NCBI RefSeq assembly: GCF_900070365.1
Contig: NZ_LN850107.1
Location: forward strand, 3,286,001 to 3,350,000
Direction: 5' to 3'
From: Alloactinosynnema sp. L-07
GTDB lineage: Bacteria; Actinomycetota; Actinomycetes; Mycobacteriales; Pseudonocardiaceae
DNA length: 64,000 bases
Shown: positions 8,992 through 18,666 of the stretch, piece by piece
Position numbering within the stretch: position 1 is the stretch's first letter
Layout: each line of letters begins with the position of its first letter
The notes under the pieces: generated by a model
Told to the model about the DNA's origin: nothing
Database searches by the model: none
What the model saw: only the letters and a program-made list of their open reading frames with translations
Program-made: the position numbers and the translations under genes

Positions 8992-10041
8992 TCACTCATC
9001 GAACAGAGTAGGCCCAGCCTGCCCAAAGGCTTCGATCGGGGCGGGCAGACCCAGGTGAGTCCACGCCGCGGCGGTCGCGACCCGGCCGCGCGGGGTGCGC
9101 GCGAGCATCCCGGCCCGGACCAGATACGGCTCGCACACCTCCTCCACGGTGGTCGGTTCCTCACCGACGGCCACCGCGAGCGTCGACACGCCCACCGGGC
9201 CGCCGCCGAAGGACTTGACCAGGGCGCCGAGCACCGCGCGGTCGAGCCGGTCGAGCCCGAGTTCGTCGACGTCGTAGACCTGCAAGGCGGCCTTGGCCAC
9301 GTCGCGGGTGACTGTGCCGTCGCCGCGGACCTCGGCGAAGTCACGCACTCGGCGCAACAGCCGGTTGGCGATGCGGGGTGTGCCGCGCGAGCGGCCCGCG
9401 ATCTCCTCGGCGCCGTCCTCATACAGATCGACGCCCAGGATCGTGGCGCTTCGCCGCAGGATTCGCCGCAGTTCGTGCGGCTCGTAGAACTCCATGTGGG
9501 CGGTGAAGCCGAAGCGGTCGCGCAGCGGACCGGTGAGCGCGCCGGAGCGGGTGGTGGCCCCGACCAGGGTGAACGGGGCGATCTCCAACGGGATGCTGGT
9601 GGCGCCGGGGCCCTTGCCGACGACGACGTCGACCCGGAAGTCCTCCATCGCCAGGTACAGCATCTCCTCGGCGGGGCGGGCGATGCGGTGGATCTCGTCG
9701 ATGAACATGACCTCGCCCTCGCTGAGGTTCGACAGCATCGCGGCGAGGTCGCCCGCGCGTTCGAGGGCGGGACCGGAGGTGATCCGGAGTGGGCGACCCA
9801 GTTCGGCGGCGATGATCATCGCGAGGCTGGTCTTGCCCAGCCCGGGCGGACCGGAGAGCAGCACATGATCAGGTGGGGAGCCGCGGCGGGTCGCGCCTTG
9901 GAGAACCAGGTCGAGCTGTTCGCGCACCCGCGGCTGGCCGACGAACTCGTCGAGCCGCCGCGGCCGCAGGGTCGTCTCGTCGTCCTGTTCACCGAGCTCG
10001 GCGACCGGGGAGAGCTGGGACTCCCACTCCTCGGGGTCCAT
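8992..10041 (-). CDS. ruvB: Holliday junction branch-migration helicase RuvB
   Basis: RuvB is the AAA+ motor that drives Holliday-junction branch migration with RuvA. Its 349 residues contain Walker [12 protein letters not shown] (about 64-74), Walker [11 protein letters not shown] (about 114-123), the sensor region [20 protein letters not shown], and a C-terminal winged-helix domain (RTPRGRVAT). The length is normal. Its ATG overlaps the ruvA TGA by one base (TGATG), so the two are translationally coupled and share the SOS-type control seen upstream of ruvA. Confidence 0.97.
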   Translation of the reverse strand: MDPEEWESQLSPVAELGEQDDETTLRPRRLDEFVGQPRVREQLDLVLQGATRRGSPPDHVLLSGPPGLGKTSLAMIIAAELGRPLRITSGPALERAGDLAAMLSNLSEGEVMFIDEIHRIARPAEEMLYLAMEDFRVDVVVGKGPGATSIPLEIAPFTLVGATTRSGALTGPLRDRFGFTAHMEFYEPHELRRILRRSATILGVDLYEDGAEEIAGRSRGTPRIANRLLRRVRDFAEVRGDGTVTRDVAKAALQVYDVDELGLDRLDRAVLGALVKSFGGGPVGVSTLAVAVGEEPTTVEEVCEPYLVRAGMLARTPRGRVATAAAWTHLGLPAPIEAFGQAGPTLFDE

Positions 10042-10631
10042 CAGCGCTTGCGCCCGAGGGTGGTCAGCGCTTCACGCAGCACGGCGGAGGTGTCGCTGAC
10101 GCCGTTGCGGGCGAGCACGCCGTCGACGGCCTGCTCGGCCTGCTTGACCGCGAACCCGAGCCCGACCAGTGCCTCCACGACCGACCCGCGCACGTGCCCG
10201 ACCGGCGCGGCGGGCTCGGCGCCCGAGGTGACGGCACCGACCTTGTCGCGCAGCTCGATGATCAGCCGCTCGGCGCCCTTGCGGCCGATGCCGGGCACCT
10301 GGGTGAGGATGGTGATGTTGCCGTCGGCCAACGCGGCGCGCAGCTGGTCGGGCTCCAGCACGGCCAGCGTCGCCAGGGCGAGCCGGGGCCCGATCCCGGA
10401 GACGGTCTGCAACAGCCGGAACAGATCCCGCGCCTCGGTGTCGGCGAAGCCGAACAGGGTCAGTGAGTCCTCCCGCACCACCAGCGCGGTGGCCAGCGCC
10501 GCCTCTTCCCCCCGGCGCAGCGTGGCCAGCGTGTGCGGCGTGGCCTGCACGGCGAACCCGACACCGCCGACCTCGACCACCGCGTGGTCGAGCGAGACCG
10601 CCGCCACCGTGCCGCGCACCGAGGAGATCAC
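10041..10631 (-). CDS. ruvA: Holliday junction DNA-binding protein RuvA
   Basis: RuvA binds four-way junctions as a tetramer and loads RuvB. The 196-residue protein starts [12 protein letters not shown] (GTG at 10631) with the OB-fold domain. It has two helix-hairpin-helix motifs ([14 protein letters not shown] and [13 protein letters not shown]) and a C-terminal RuvB-contacting domain ([17 protein letters not shown]). A LexA-like box lies 22 bases upstream. It overlaps ruvB by one base. Confidence 0.97.
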   Translation of the reverse strand: MISSVRGTVAAVSLDHAVVEVGGVGFAVQATPHTLATLRRGEEAALATALVVREDSLTLFGFADTEARDLFRLLQTVSGIGPRLALATLAVLEPDQLRAALADGNITILTQVPGIGRKGAERLIIELRDKVGAVTSGAEPAAPVGHVRGSVVEALVGLGFAVKQAEQAVDGVLARNGVSDTSAVLREALTTLGRKR

Positions 10632-10652
10632 CGCTGTACCTGCCTTGTCGTC

Positions 10653-10668
10653 GAGAACACTAGTTCGA
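10653..10668 (-). promoter_or_regulatory. LexA (SOS) box upstream of ruvA
   Basis: On the minus strand the site reads TCGAAC-TAGT-GTTCTC. It matches the actinobacterial LexA consensus TCGAAC-N4-GTTCGA at 10 of 12 defined bases. It ends 22 bases before the ruvA start, where a repressor would block transcription of ruvAB. Confidence 0.65.
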
Positions 10669-10807
10669 GCTTAGGGGATCCACTTCGGCGTCGACCCGAG
10701 ACACTCCGGGGCCGATTCCGGCCGCCCAGAGCTCTGCCTCAAGGCGTGCTTGACGGCACCGAAGCGGCCGCGAACTGGGCGTCCTGCGACCGTGAACGCC
10801 CCATCCA

Positions 10808-11398
10808 CTATTTCCCTTTTCGGGAGTTCTCTTTGCGCGCGGAGACGGCGGCCGCGGTCAATCGCGCCCGGTGGGTGCGGGCGATCTCGGCCGCCTTCGC
10901 CTCGGCCTCGGCGAGGCGGTTGCGCATCGGGGCCCGCCAGAGGTGGCAGATGGCCAGGGCCAAGGCATCGGCGGCGTCGGCGGGCTTGGGCGCGACGGTC
11001 AGGCCGAGCAGGCGGGTGACCATGGTCGTGACCTGGGCTTTGTCGGCCCGGCCGGAGCCGGTGACGGCCGCCTTGACCTCACTGGGGGTGTGGAACATGA
11101 CCGGCAGGCCCCGCCGGGCCGCGGCCAGCGCGACGACCGCGGCGGCCTGGGCGGTACCCATGGCGGTGCGGACGTTGACCTGGCTGAACACCCGCTCGAT
11201 GGCGACCACCTCGGGGTGATGCTCGTCGAACCACAGCTCGACGGCGTCGGCGACCTTGAGCAGCCGGACCGACAGCTCGTCGTCCGCCGGGGTCCGGATC
11301 ACATCGACCGCCACGGCGCGCACCTGGCGCCCGACCCCGCCGTCGACCACCGCGATACCACAGCGGGTCAGCCCTGGGTCGACTCCCAGCACGCGCAC
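10808..11398 (-). CDS. ruvC: Crossover junction endodeoxyribonuclease RuvC
   Basis: RuvC resolves Holliday junctions by paired nicks. The 196-residue protein begins at a GTG (11398), [14 protein letters not shown], with the first catalytic Asp in GVDPG. Further acidic catalytic residues lie in AIERVF (Glu, about 68) and [13 protein letters not shown] (Asp, about 141-144). The C-terminal tail (about 155-196) is basic. The GTG was chosen because RuvC proteins start at this VRVLG strand. A gap of 176 bases separates it from ruvA, and both genes have their own LexA-like site. Confidence 0.96.
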   Translation of the reverse strand: MRVLGVDPGLTRCGIAVVDGGVGRQVRAVAVDVIRTPADDELSVRLLKVADAVELWFDEHHPEVVAIERVFSQVNVRTAMGTAQAAAVVALAAARRGLPVMFHTPSEVKAAVTGSGRADKAQVTTMVTRLLGLTVAPKPADAADALALAICHLWRAPMRNRLAEAEAKAAEIARTHRARLTAAAVSARKENSRKGK

Positions 11399-11412
11399 GA
11401 CTCTCCTCCACC

Positions 11413-11428
11413 TTGAACACTCGTTCGA
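11413..11428 (-). promoter_or_regulatory. LexA (SOS) box upstream of ruvC
   Basis: The minus strand reads TCGAAC-GAGT-GTTCAA. It matches TCGAAC-N4-GTTCGA at 11 of 12 defined bases and lies 14 bases upstream of the ruvC start. Together with the ruvA box it indicates DNA-damage induction of the resolvasome. Confidence 0.75.
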
Positions 11429-11472
11429 GAGAGTACCCAGGTCGGCGCCGCCTGCCCGGGGGACACGCCGGG

Positions 11473-13206
11473 TCACCGCGCGCGGGGCACCTTGATCGGG
11501 TCCTCGATGAGTTCCGGCCGCAGCGGCTCGCCGTCGGGGACCAGCCAAGGGGTGTGCGCGGCGGCGTCCGGGGCGGGGGTCCAGGACCGGCAGGCCGACT
11601 CCAGCTTGACCGGAAAGATCGTCAGCCCGCCCTGGTCGTCGACGCGCAGCCGCAGGAATCCCTTGAAGTCCTCGATGCTCTGACCGGCCATGACCTCGTT
11701 GAGGTTGATGCCGAACCGGCTGGCGATCATCAGGTACACGGCGACCAACTCGGCGTCGAGGAACCCGATCAGCAGCGGGGTGCCGACCATGACGATCACC
11801 AGGGTCGCCCAGTCGCCGATCGGCCCGTCGGGCAGAACCGAGGTGTAGAGCCAGATGACGGCGAACGCCCACCCCGTGCTGAGGGCTATGTGCGCGGCCG
11901 CGTGCAGGATGCCCGCGACGGTCGCCGCGGGGCCGCGGCGTGGGTCCTCCAGTCGGGCGAAGGCGAGCGCGCCGAGGACCAGTCCGAAGCCGACCAGGAT
12001 GGCGGGCGTCCAGCTCGCGACCAGCCCGAAGAAGCCCGACGGGCCGTGGCTGCCGAGGACCTGCACGAGTCCATAGAGGACGGCCAGGCTCATCAGGGTC
12101 TGGAACACACCGGTGAGCGCCCAGAACCCGGGATTGCGCCACGGCAGCCGGAAGATCCCGCCTGCGAACCGCCGCGACGTCGGCCGGTCCGGGTAGCGCT
12201 CGGCGATGTCGTAGTCGACCGGTGTCGCGGGCTCGCGCACCCGCGAGGTCCGCGGCGGCAGCGTCAGCGCATCGGGCAGCTCATGGGTGGCCGCGAGGTA
12301 GGCGCCGCCGAGGCCGCAGGTGATCCGCTGGCCGGTGCCGCCGCGCTCGACGTAGCGGACGTAGTGGTGGCGGTCCCCCGACAGCATCACCCGGATCTCG
12401 GCGCCCTGGGAGCGGACGATCTCGCGGTCGAAGAACTCGACGGTGTCGTAGCTCTTGGTGTGTCCACCGGAGCCCGCGTCCACCCACACCGGCGCGGACG
12501 TGCACAGGATGACGCCGTCGCCGGGCCGCAGCTCGGCGGAGGCCTTGCGGAAGTACTCCAGCTGCGGGGCGTCGACGTAGTCGTCGAACTGGGTGTCGAT
12601 GGCGAACAGCCACCAGCGGTGCGGCAGCTCGATGGCGAAGTACGACCGGGCCTGCGCGGTCTCCCACCCGCCGAAGCCGCGCTGTTGGGCGAAGACGCGC
12701 AGGAACGAGGTGAGCCCGTCGTACCAGTCGTGGTTGCCGGGCAGCGCGAACAGCGTCGGCGGATCACCTTCGGCCGCGGGGAAGGCGGCCCGGTAGACGC
12801 CTTTGGTGCGGTCCTCGTAGTTCTGAGTGGACGCGGAGGGATAGACCTGGTCGCCGCCCATGATCAGCAGCCTGCCGCGCGGCAGCTCGCCGTGCCCCTC
12901 GATGTCGATTTTGTCCGCGGCCAGGAGGGTGGCCACCGAGTAGGTGGGATCGAACCCGTCCCCGACGTCGGCGACGAAGTCGATCCAGAGCTCGTCATCG
13001 TCGTCGTAGCGGTGGATCTTGGCCGGGAGGCTGCCCTGGAGTTCGCGCTTGTCGGCGTAGGACCCGAAGATCGTCGCGATCACCGACTGGATCCCGGTAC
13101 TGATGAGCACCTTGGGCGCCAGCCAGCGGACAGCGGGCTTGGGCACGAAACCGAGTTCGCCCTCGGTCATGTCCCGTGGCCGAGGGCGCGGCGCTGGAGT
13201 GGTCAT
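11473..13206 (-). CDS. Membrane-anchored metallophosphoesterase
   Basis: This 577-residue protein has a calcineurin-like phosphoesterase core with metal-binding motifs in order: [28 protein letters not shown] and [14 protein letters not shown]. The last third (about 340-490) has four hydrophobic segments, for example [19 protein letters not shown] and [19 protein letters not shown], so it should be anchored in the membrane. The substrate is unknown; phosphodiesters or nucleotides are plausible. Its ATG (13206) overlaps the TGA of the upstream DUF4262 gene as ATGA, so the two are probably co-translated. This architecture recurs in actinobacteria as hypothetical metallophosphoesterase. Confidence 0.85.
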   Translation of the reverse strand: MTTPAPRPRPRDMTEGELGFVPKPAVRWLAPKVLISTGIQSVIATIFGSYADKRELQGSLPAKIHRYDDDDELWIDFVADVGDGFDPTYSVATLLAADKIDIEGHGELPRGRLLIMGGDQVYPSASTQNYEDRTKGVYRAAFPAAEGDPPTLFALPGNHDWYDGLTSFLRVFAQQRGFGGWETAQARSYFAIELPHRWWLFAIDTQFDDYVDAPQLEYFRKASAELRPGDGVILCTSAPVWVDAGSGGHTKSYDTVEFFDREIVRSQGAEIRVMLSGDRHHYVRYVERGGTGQRITCGLGGAYLAATHELPDALTLPPRTSRVREPATPVDYDIAERYPDRPTSRRFAGGIFRLPWRNPGFWALTGVFQTLMSLAVLYGLVQVLGSHGPSGFFGLVASWTPAILVGFGLVLGALAFARLEDPRRGPAATVAGILHAAAHIALSTGWAFAVIWLYTSVLPDGPIGDWATLVIVMVGTPLLIGFLDAELVAVYLMIASRFGINLNEVMAGQSIEDFKGFLRLRVDDQGGLTIFPVKLESACRSWTPAPDAAAHTPWLVPDGEPLRPELIEDPIKVPRAR

Positions 13207-13715
13207 GGACCGTCTATACCGGGCCGCCAGCTTTCCGGAAATCCGCTATTCGTGAGAACCGGCTGCCAGATGTCGAAACCCTTCGGCGCGTCGGGACTCC
13301 ACGGCCACTTGCCCTGGGGCGTCGCGACGATCAGCTGCAGGGCCGGGAACTCGCCGGAGGGGTAGAGCAGGAAGGCGCTGCCGAGGAATTCCGGGTAGTG
13401 GCCCTTGTGGACGCGTTCGACCACGACTGGAACGCCGTCGAAGAAGTCGAGGTAGGGCAAGCCGGGGAAGAACCGCTCCCCCGCGCTCGCCCTCCGCACG
13501 TACAGGTCGATCAGCGGCCGGGCCAGGTCGACCGGCAGGCCGATGACCACCGCCTCCGGGGCCCCGAACCGACGCCACGCGCCGACGGAGAACGCGTAGG
13601 GAGCGCCGTCGTTGTCGCCCGCGATCTCGACAACGGCGTGGCCGTCCTCGTCAGCGGTGCGCAGCAGCCACTGGCGCAGGTTCTCGTCTTCGGCGGTGAT
13701 GCCGTTCAGGGCCAC
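13203..13715 (-). CDS. DUF4262 family protein
   Basis: A 170-residue soluble protein from a GTG at 13715. The pattern WLLRTADEDGHAVVEIAGDN, then YAFSVGAWRRFGAPEAVVIG and a Trp/Pro-rich C-terminus (PQGKWPWSPDAP), fits the DUF4262 family, whose function is unknown. It overlaps the metallophosphoesterase start by 4 bases, so a shared role is possible. No catalytic motif is evident. Confidence 0.75.
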   Translation of the reverse strand: MALNGITAEDENLRQWLLRTADEDGHAVVEIAGDNDGAPYAFSVGAWRRFGAPEAVVIGLPVDLARPLIDLYVRRASAGERFFPGLPYLDFFDGVPVVVERVHKGHYPEFLGSAFLLYPSGEFPALQLIVATPQGKWPWSPDAPKGFDIWQPVLTNSGFPESWRPGIDGP

Positions 13716-13729
13716 AGGTCAGTCGACCT

Positions 13730-13779
13730 CCGCCATGACCTCATCGGAAATGTGGAAGATGACACAGCGCGAAGACGTT
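13730..13779 (-). repeat. Degenerate duplicate of the yebC 3' end
   Basis: A 24-base segment (13730-13753) is identical to 13797-13820 inside the end of yebC. An 11-base segment, 13769-13779, matches 13829-13839. The spacing differs by 7 bases between the two blocks, so this is a diverged partial duplication just beyond the yebC stop codon. Confidence 0.75.
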
Positions 13780-13782
13780 TCT

Positions 13783-14535
13783 CTAAGCATCGACAACCGC
13801 CATGACCTCATCGGAAATGTCGAAGTTGGCGAAGACGTTCTGCACGTCGTCCGAGTCTTCGAGGGCGTCGATCAGCTTGAAGATCTTGCGGGCGCCCTCG
13901 GCCTCCAGCTGCACCGTCACCGACGGCACGAAGTTGGCGTCGGCCGACTCGTAGTCGTAGCCCGAGTTCTGCAGGGCCGTGCGGACCGCCACCAGGTCAG
14001 TCGGCTCGGAGACGATCTCGTAACTGTCGCCGAGGTCGTTGACCTCCTCGGCGCCGGCCTCCAGGACGGCCATGAGGACGTCGTCCTCCGACAGGCCGTT
14101 CTTGGGCAGGATGATGACGCCCTTGCGGTTGAACATGTACGAGACCGAGCCCGGGTCGGCCATGGTGCCGCCGTTGCGGGTCATCGCCGTGCGCACCTCG
14201 CCCGCGGCGCGGTTGCGGTTGTCGGTCAGACACTCGATCAGCACAGCGACGCCGTTGGGGCCGTAGCCCTCGTACATGATCGTCTGCCAGTCGGCGCCGC
14301 CCGCCTCCTCGCCCGCGCCGCGCTTGCGCGCGCGCTCCACATTGTCAGCAGGCACGGAGTTCTTCCGCGCCTTCTGGATGGCGTCGAACAGCGTCGGGTT
14401 GCCGCTGGGGTCACCGCCGCCGGTGCGGGCCGCGACCTCGATGTTCTTGATCAGCTTCGCGAAGAGCTTGCCACGCTTGGCGTCGAGGGCGGCCTTCTTG
14501 TGCTTGGTTGTCGCCCACTTGGAGTGGCCGCTCAT
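13783..14535 (-). CDS. yebC: YebC/PmpR-family protein
   Basis: A 250-residue protein starting [16 protein letters not shown], the family hallmark, with [18 protein letters not shown] and the C-terminal [15 protein letters not shown]. Members act as DNA-binding regulators, and some are reported to help ribosomes at proline-rich stretches; the role here cannot be decided from sequence. The gene is 10 bases downstream of pdxT and probably shares its transcript, as in mycobacteria. A degenerate copy of its 3' end follows the stop codon. Confidence 0.93.
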   Translation of the reverse strand: MSGHSKWATTKHKKAALDAKRGKLFAKLIKNIEVAARTGGGDPSGNPTLFDAIQKARKNSVPADNVERARKRGAGEEAGGADWQTIMYEGYGPNGVAVLIECLTDNRNRAAGEVRTAMTRNGGTMADPGSVSYMFNRKGVIILPKNGLSEDDVLMAVLEAGAEEVNDLGDSYEIVSEPTDLVAVRTALQNSGYDYESADANFVPSVTVQLEAEGARKIFKLIDALEDSDDVQNVFANFDISDEVMAVVDA

Positions 14536-14545
14536 CTCTCCTCCG

Positions 14546-15166
14546 TCATGACTCTTCGACCATGTTCACGAACAGCTGGTGCACCCGGTGGTCGCCGGTC
14601 AGTTCCGGGTGGAACGCCGTGGCCAGCACGTTGCGCTGCCGAACGGCGACGATCCTACCGGCGGCGGCGCCCGCGGCTGGTGTCTCGGGCACGGTGGCCA
14701 AGACCTGAACAGCCGGGGACGCCGACTCTACCCAAGGCGCGCGGATGAACACGGCGTGTGTCGGTCCGCCGTCGATTCCCTCGATGTCGAGGTCCTCCTC
14801 GAAGGAGTCGACCTGCCTGCCGAAGGCGTTGCGGCGCACGATCATGTCCAGGCCGCCGAGCTGGTTCTGGTCGGGCCTGCCGTCGAGGACCTTCTCGGCG
14901 AGCAGGATCATGCCCGCGCACGAGCCGTAGGTCGGCATGCCGTCGGCGATGCGCGCGCGCAGCGGCTCCAGCAGCTCGAAGGTCTCCAGCAGCCGGGAGA
15001 TCGTGGTCGACTCGCCGCCGGGCAGCACCAGTCCGTCCACTTGGGACAGCTCACCGGCCCGGCGCACCGGGATGACCCTGGCGCCGCCCGCGACGAGCGC
15101 GGCGGTGTGCTCCCGGACGTCGCCCTGCAACGCGAGGACACCGATCAGCGGACGATCTGCGGACAC
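14546..15166 (-). CDS. pdxT: Pyridoxal 5'-phosphate synthase glutaminase subunit PdxT
   Basis: PdxT hydrolyses glutamine and feeds ammonia to PdxS for PLP synthesis. The 206-residue protein has the class I amidotransferase nucleophile in YGSCAGMIL (Cys about 83), the oxyanion segment [10 protein letters not shown], and the His/Glu pair in [14 protein letters not shown]. The GTG at 15166 has a strong GGAGGGG ribosome site 5 bases upstream. It is separated from pdxS by about 2.4 kb of azlCD, an XRE gene and vapBC. Confidence 0.95.
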   Translation of the reverse strand: MSADRPLIGVLALQGDVREHTAALVAGGARVIPVRRAGELSQVDGLVLPGGESTTISRLLETFELLEPLRARIADGMPTYGSCAGMILLAEKVLDGRPDQNQLGGLDMIVRRNAFGRQVDSFEEDLDIEGIDGGPTHAVFIRAPWVESASPAVQVLATVPETPAAGAAAGRIVAVRQRNVLATAFHPELTGDHRVHQLFVNMVEES

Positions 15167-15198
15167 TTCGACCCCTCCATATGGTTCAACCAGCCTAC

Positions 15199-15507
15199 TC
15201 AGGCCACCCCGGCGAGCCGGAGCAGTGCCGCGGTGGCCGCCGCGGCGGCCACGACGACGACGAACGGCGCCTTGCGCCAGGCCAGGACTCCGCCGACCAA
15301 CACGCCTGCGGGCAGCGCCCACCCGGCGAAGGACTGCCCCTTGACCAGCGACGATGTGGCCACCAGGGCGACGAGCAGCACGATGGCGGCGGTCGAGAGC
15401 AGTTCCCGGACGTGGTCGGGGAACTCGACCCGCTCCCGCAGCAGCACCCCGCCGAACCGGAAGGCGAAAGTCCCCAGCGCGAGCACGAGGATGGGAACGA
15501 GAGTCAC
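15199..15507 (-). CDS. azlD: Branched-chain amino acid exporter small subunit AzlD
   Basis: A 102-residue hydrophobic protein with about four membrane segments and the AzlD pattern [15 protein letters not shown] near the start. AzlD partners AzlC to export branched-chain amino acids or analogues. Its GTG (15507) overlaps the azlC TGA as GTGA, so the pair is translationally coupled. The substrate is inferred from the family. Confidence 0.88.
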   Translation of the reverse strand: MTLVPILVLALGTFAFRFGGVLLRERVEFPDHVRELLSTAAIVLLVALVATSSLVKGQSFAGWALPAGVLVGGVLAWRKAPFVVVVAAAAATAALLRLAGVA

Positions 15508-16184
15508 ACCGCCTCCTTCACCCGACGCGGCACGGCGAGCAGGCCGACCAGCGACAACAACACCGGGACACCAGCGGGCAGGAACGGCGTGGTGGCCAGC
15601 GCGACCGCCGCGCCGAGCAGCGCGGGCCGCAGCTTGGCCGAGTCGGTCAGCGACGGCAGCACGAGCGCCAGCATGATCGCGGGGAACACCGCGTCCAGCC
15701 CCAACACCGCCGGGTCGCTGACCAACTGCCCGGTCAGCGCGCCGCCGAGCACACCGAGGTTCCACGCCGCGAACAGCGCCGCGCCGCACAGCCAGAACGA
15801 GGCCCGCGCGCGGCGCGGGTCCGGTTCGGCCATCGCGAAGGCGACCGACTCGTCGATCAAAAGGTGACTGCCGACCAGCCGCGCGGGCCAGGACGTGCCG
15901 ATCACCTGCCCGACCGCCAACCCGAACGGCAGGTGGCGGGCGTTGAGGATGAGCCCGCCGAGCACCGCGGCCACCGGACTGCCGCCCGCGGCGACCACGC
16001 CGACTGCCAGATATTGGGAGCCGCCCGCGAAGACGAGCAGGGACATCACGACCGGCACCCACACCGGGGTACCCGCCGCGACCGAGATCGCACCGAAGGA
16101 CAGGCCGTTGACCACCGCCGCGACGGCGATGGCCAGCACGCCGCGCCACAGCTCGGCATCGAGTGTTCGCCAGATCGAACGCAT
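15504..16184 (-). CDS. azlC: Branched-chain amino acid exporter large subunit AzlC
   Basis: A 226-residue protein with five or six membrane helices and AzlC signatures: [36 protein letters not shown] and [13 protein letters not shown], plus [12 protein letters not shown]. The ATG at 16184 is used because the family starts about 20 residues before the first helix. It is divergent from an XRE-cupin regulator, with a strong palindrome in the 75-base gap, so local control is likely. Confidence 0.9.
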   Translation of the reverse strand: MRSIWRTLDAELWRGVLAIAVAAVVNGLSFGAISVAAGTPVWVPVVMSLLVFAGGSQYLAVGVVAAGGSPVAAVLGGLILNARHLPFGLAVGQVIGTSWPARLVGSHLLIDESVAFAMAEPDPRRARASFWLCGAALFAAWNLGVLGGALTGQLVSDPAVLGLDAVFPAIMLALVLPSLTDSAKLRPALLGAAVALATTPFLPAGVPVLLSLVGLLAVPRRVKEAV

Positions 16185-16208
16185 GGTTTCATATCCTGAA
16201 CGCCCAGG

Positions 16209-16234
16209 GCGACGTTCGTCAAGGCGAACGTCGC
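16209..16234. promoter_or_regulatory. Operator palindrome between azlC and the XRE-cupin regulator
   Basis: Perfect 10-bp arms GCGACGTTCG and CGAACGTCGC flank the spacer TCAAGG. It is centred in the 75-base divergent gap, 25 bases from each start codon. This is the expected place for the XRE-cupin regulator to control azlCD and itself. Confidence 0.75.
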
Positions 16235-16259
16235 GTACGCCATATCGAACGGGAGAGCC

Positions 16260-16811
16260 ATGAGCGGCGCGCCCCTGGAAGTGATCGCCCACTCGCTGCG
16301 CCGCGAGCGCGAGCGGATCGGACTGTCGCTGTCCGAACTGGCCAAACGCGCGGGCATCGCCAAGTCGACCCTGTCGCAACTGGAGTCGGCATCGGGCAAC
16401 CCGAGTGTGGAGACCCTGTGGGCCCTCGGCGTCGCCCTGAACGTGCCGTTCAGCCGCCTGGTCGAGCCACCGCGCCCGCGAGTTCAATTGATCCGCGCCG
16501 GTGAGGGCCCGGCCATCTACTCCGAGCGCGCGGACTACGTGGCCACCCTGCTGGCCTCCTGCCCACCGCACGCCCGCCGCGACATCTACCTGATCACCGC
16601 CGAACCGGGCAGCCGCCGTGAGTCCGCGCCGCACATGCCGGGGGTGGTGGAGCACGTGGTGCTGGTCTCGGGCCGCGCACTGCTCGGGCTGGCCGACGAT
16701 CCGATCGAGATCGGTCCCGGCGACTACGTCGCCTACCCGGGTGACCTGCCTCATGTGTTCGAGGCCCTCCAACCTGGCACTACGGCTTGCATGGTGTCCG
16801 AACACGTGTGA
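16260..16811 (+). CDS. XRE-family transcriptional regulator with C-terminal cupin
   Basis: A 183-residue protein. Residues about 8-65 form a Cro/C1-type HTH (RERERIGLSLSELAKRAG, AKSTLSQLESASGNPSVETL). Residues about 105-180 form a cupin effector domain (MPGVVEHVVLVSGRALLGL, GPGDYVAYPGDLPHVFEAL). Such regulators often control adjacent AzlCD or LysE-type exporters. It is divergent from azlCD with a perfect palindrome between them, which supports auto- and cross-regulation (inference). The ATG at 16260 follows a GGGAGAGCC ribosome site. Confidence 0.88.
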   Translation: MSGAPLEVIAHSLRRERERIGLSLSELAKRAGIAKSTLSQLESASGNPSVETLWALGVALNVPFSRLVEPPRPRVQLIRAGEGPAIYSERADYVATLLASCPPHARRDIYLITAEPGSRRESAPHMPGVVEHVVLVSGRALLGLADDPIEIGPGDYVAYPGDLPHVFEALQPGTTACMVSEHV

Positions 16812-16853
16812 AATGGGACTGGAACTGTCGGTGATCGGGTCTAACCTTGAGTC

Positions 16854-17096
16854 ATGACAGAACACGCCCACGATGAACCTGTTGGCCGGCCCGCTCGGCC
16901 TCCGGCGAACTCGACCGGCGGACGTCCTGCGTCGATCAGTCGGCCGTTCAGCGTGCGAGAGAACTTGGAACGCTGGCACGCCGAGTTCGAGGGGCCGACG
17001 ATGGCCGAGATCCTGGCGGACGCCGACAGGTACCGTTCCGGCGGTGTCCCCCGCGAACAGATCGCCGCGGCGATTCGCGAGGACCGTGACCGTTGA
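16854..17096 (+). CDS. VapB-like antitoxin
   Basis: An 80-residue hydrophilic protein directly upstream of a PIN-domain toxin. It has a Pro/Arg-rich N-terminus and a C-terminal amphipathic part (MAEILADADRYRSGG, REQIAAAIREDRDR) that would wrap the toxin. No clear ribbon-helix-helix or AbrB fold is evident, so the antitoxin call depends on position. Its stop overlaps the toxin TTG start by 4 bases (TTGA), the usual coupling in VapBC modules. Confidence 0.7.
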   Translation: MTEHAHDEPVGRPARPPANSTGGRPASISRPFSVRENLERWHAEFEGPTMAEILADADRYRSGGVPREQIAAAIREDRDR

Positions 17097-17497
17097 CCAA
17101 CGACATAGTCATCGACGCGTCCGCCCTTGTCGAAGCGCTCGGCTCCGCGAACCCGCACCAACCTCTGATCCATCGGATTCTCACGAGCAGGCTGTTCGCT
17201 CCCGAGGTCCTCATCCTGGAGACGTTGAGCGCCTTCGCCAAACACGTCCGCCGAGGCGAGATGGACTTGGAAACAGCCGGCCGCGCCGTTTCCCGACTCT
17301 CGAACCTCCCGGTGGCGCGCTCCAGCCATGAGCCATTCATGACGCGCATCTGGGAGCTCCGACATTCGATCAGCGTCTATGACGCCGCCTACATCGCCCT
17401 CGCCGAGGAACTGGACGCGCCCCTGGTGACCTGTGACGCGAAGTTGGCAGGCTCTAACAGCCACAACGCGACGATCGAGCTTTACCCGCCGTCCTGA
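17093..17497 (+). CDS. vapC: VapC-type PIN-domain ribonuclease toxin
   Basis: A 134-residue PIN domain starting at TTG (17093). Conserved acidic residues are in place: Asp8 (VIDASALVEAL), Glu43 (LETLSAFAKH), Asp97 (VYDAAYIALAEEL) and Asp115 (LVTCDAKL). VapC toxins cut tRNA or rRNA when freed from VapB; the target here is unknown. It forms a two-gene unit with the antitoxin and ends in a strong hairpin facing pdxS. Confidence 0.88.
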   Translation: MTNDIVIDASALVEALGSANPHQPLIHRILTSRLFAPEVLILETLSAFAKHVRRGEMDLETAGRAVSRLSNLPVARSSHEPFMTRIWELRHSISVYDAAYIALAEELDAPLVTCDAKLAGSNSHNATIELYPPS

Positions 17498-17525
17498 TGG
17501 GTGGCCCGGAAGGGCCACCCATCAG
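17494..17525. terminator. Bidirectional hairpin between vapC and pdxS
   Basis: A perfect 14-bp stem (CTGATGGGTGGCCC / GGGCCACCCATCAG) closes a GGAA tetraloop. The left arm includes the vapC stop codon, and the right arm ends 6 bases before the pdxS stop. No T-tract is obvious on either side. It is probably a terminator serving both convergent genes. Confidence 0.8.
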
Positions 17526-17531
17526 CCGAGA

Positions 17532-18443
17532 TCACCAGCCGCGGTCGGCCAGGCGGTGGGGTTCGGGGACGTCCTCGACGTTGATGCCGACCATGGCCTC
17601 ACCCAGGCCGCGCGAGACCTTGGCGATGACGTCCGGGTCGTCGTGGAACGTGGTGGCCTTGACGATGGCCTCGGCGCGCTGGGCCGGGTTGCCGGACTTG
17701 AAGATGCCGGAGCCGACGAACACGCCCTCGGCGCCGAGCTGCATCATCATCGCCGCGTCGGCCGGGGTGGCGATGCCGCCCGCGGTGAACAGCACGACCG
17801 GCAGCTTGCCTGCCCGGGCGACCTCACGGACCAGCTCGTACGGCGCCTGGAGTTCCTTGGCCGCGACGTACAGCTCGTCCTCGGCCAGGTTCTGCAGGCG
17901 GCGGATCTCGCCGAGGATCTTGCGCATGTGGGTGGTGGCGTTGGAGACGTCGCCGGTGCCCGCCTCACCCTTGGAGCGGATCATCGCCGCGCCCTCGGTG
18001 ATGCGGCGCAGAGCCTCGCCGAGGTTGGTGGCGCCGCAGACGAACGGCACGGTGAACTGCCACTTGTCGATGTGGTTGGTGTAGTCGGCCGGGGTCAGGA
18101 CCTCGGACTCGTCGATGTAGTCGACGCCGAGGGACTGCAGGACGCGGGCCTCGACGAAGTGGCCGATGCGGGCCTTGGCCATCACGGGGATGGAGACGGC
18201 CTCGATGATGCCGTCGATCAGGTCGGGGTCGCTCATCCGGGCCACGCCGCCCTGGGCGCGGATGTCGGCGGGGACGCGCTCGAGGGCCATGACGGCCACC
18301 GCGCCCGCGTCCTCGGCGATCTTGGCCTGCTCGGCGTCGACCACGTCCATGATCACGCCGCCCTTGAGCATCTCCGCCATGCCGCGCTTGACCCGGACGG
18401 TGCCGGTCTCGGGGACGGGAGCGGTGGTCTGTGCGTCGGACAC
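17532..18443 (-). CDS. pdxS: Pyridoxal 5'-phosphate synthase subunit PdxS
   Basis: PdxS forms PLP from ribose 5-phosphate, glyceraldehyde 3-phosphate and ammonia supplied by PdxT. The 303-residue TIM barrel carries [20 protein letters not shown], the catalytic-Lys segment [15 protein letters not shown], the second Lys region [16 protein letters not shown], and the phosphate loop [13 protein letters not shown]. The GTG at 18443 has an AAAGG site 9 bases upstream. It is unusual only in being separated from pdxT by five genes. Confidence 0.97.
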   Translation of the reverse strand: MSDAQTTAPVPETGTVRVKRGMAEMLKGGVIMDVVDAEQAKIAEDAGAVAVMALERVPADIRAQGGVARMSDPDLIDGIIEAVSIPVMAKARIGHFVEARVLQSLGVDYIDESEVLTPADYTNHIDKWQFTVPFVCGATNLGEALRRITEGAAMIRSKGEAGTGDVSNATTHMRKILGEIRRLQNLAEDELYVAAKELQAPYELVREVARAGKLPVVLFTAGGIATPADAAMMMQLGAEGVFVGSGIFKSGNPAQRAEAIVKATTFHDDPDVIAKVSRGLGEAMVGINVEDVPEPHRLADRGW

Positions 18444-18666
18444 GATGGGACCTTTCGAGCTTGGCGATGGGGGCAGCAGCGGCGCCGCTGACCACAGCGT
18501 ACGTCGCAGGTGGCCCGCTCTGGCATGCCAATCCGAGACGACTCTCGAAGGCCACTTTGCCCCGCATGGCTGGCCGGGGTTGTCCCCGCCGTCGAACGGG
18601 TGTGAGATCGGACACAACTGCCGATGGGAGCCCCGGCGGCTCTCCGACTAGTGGGAGGTGGGCGAC

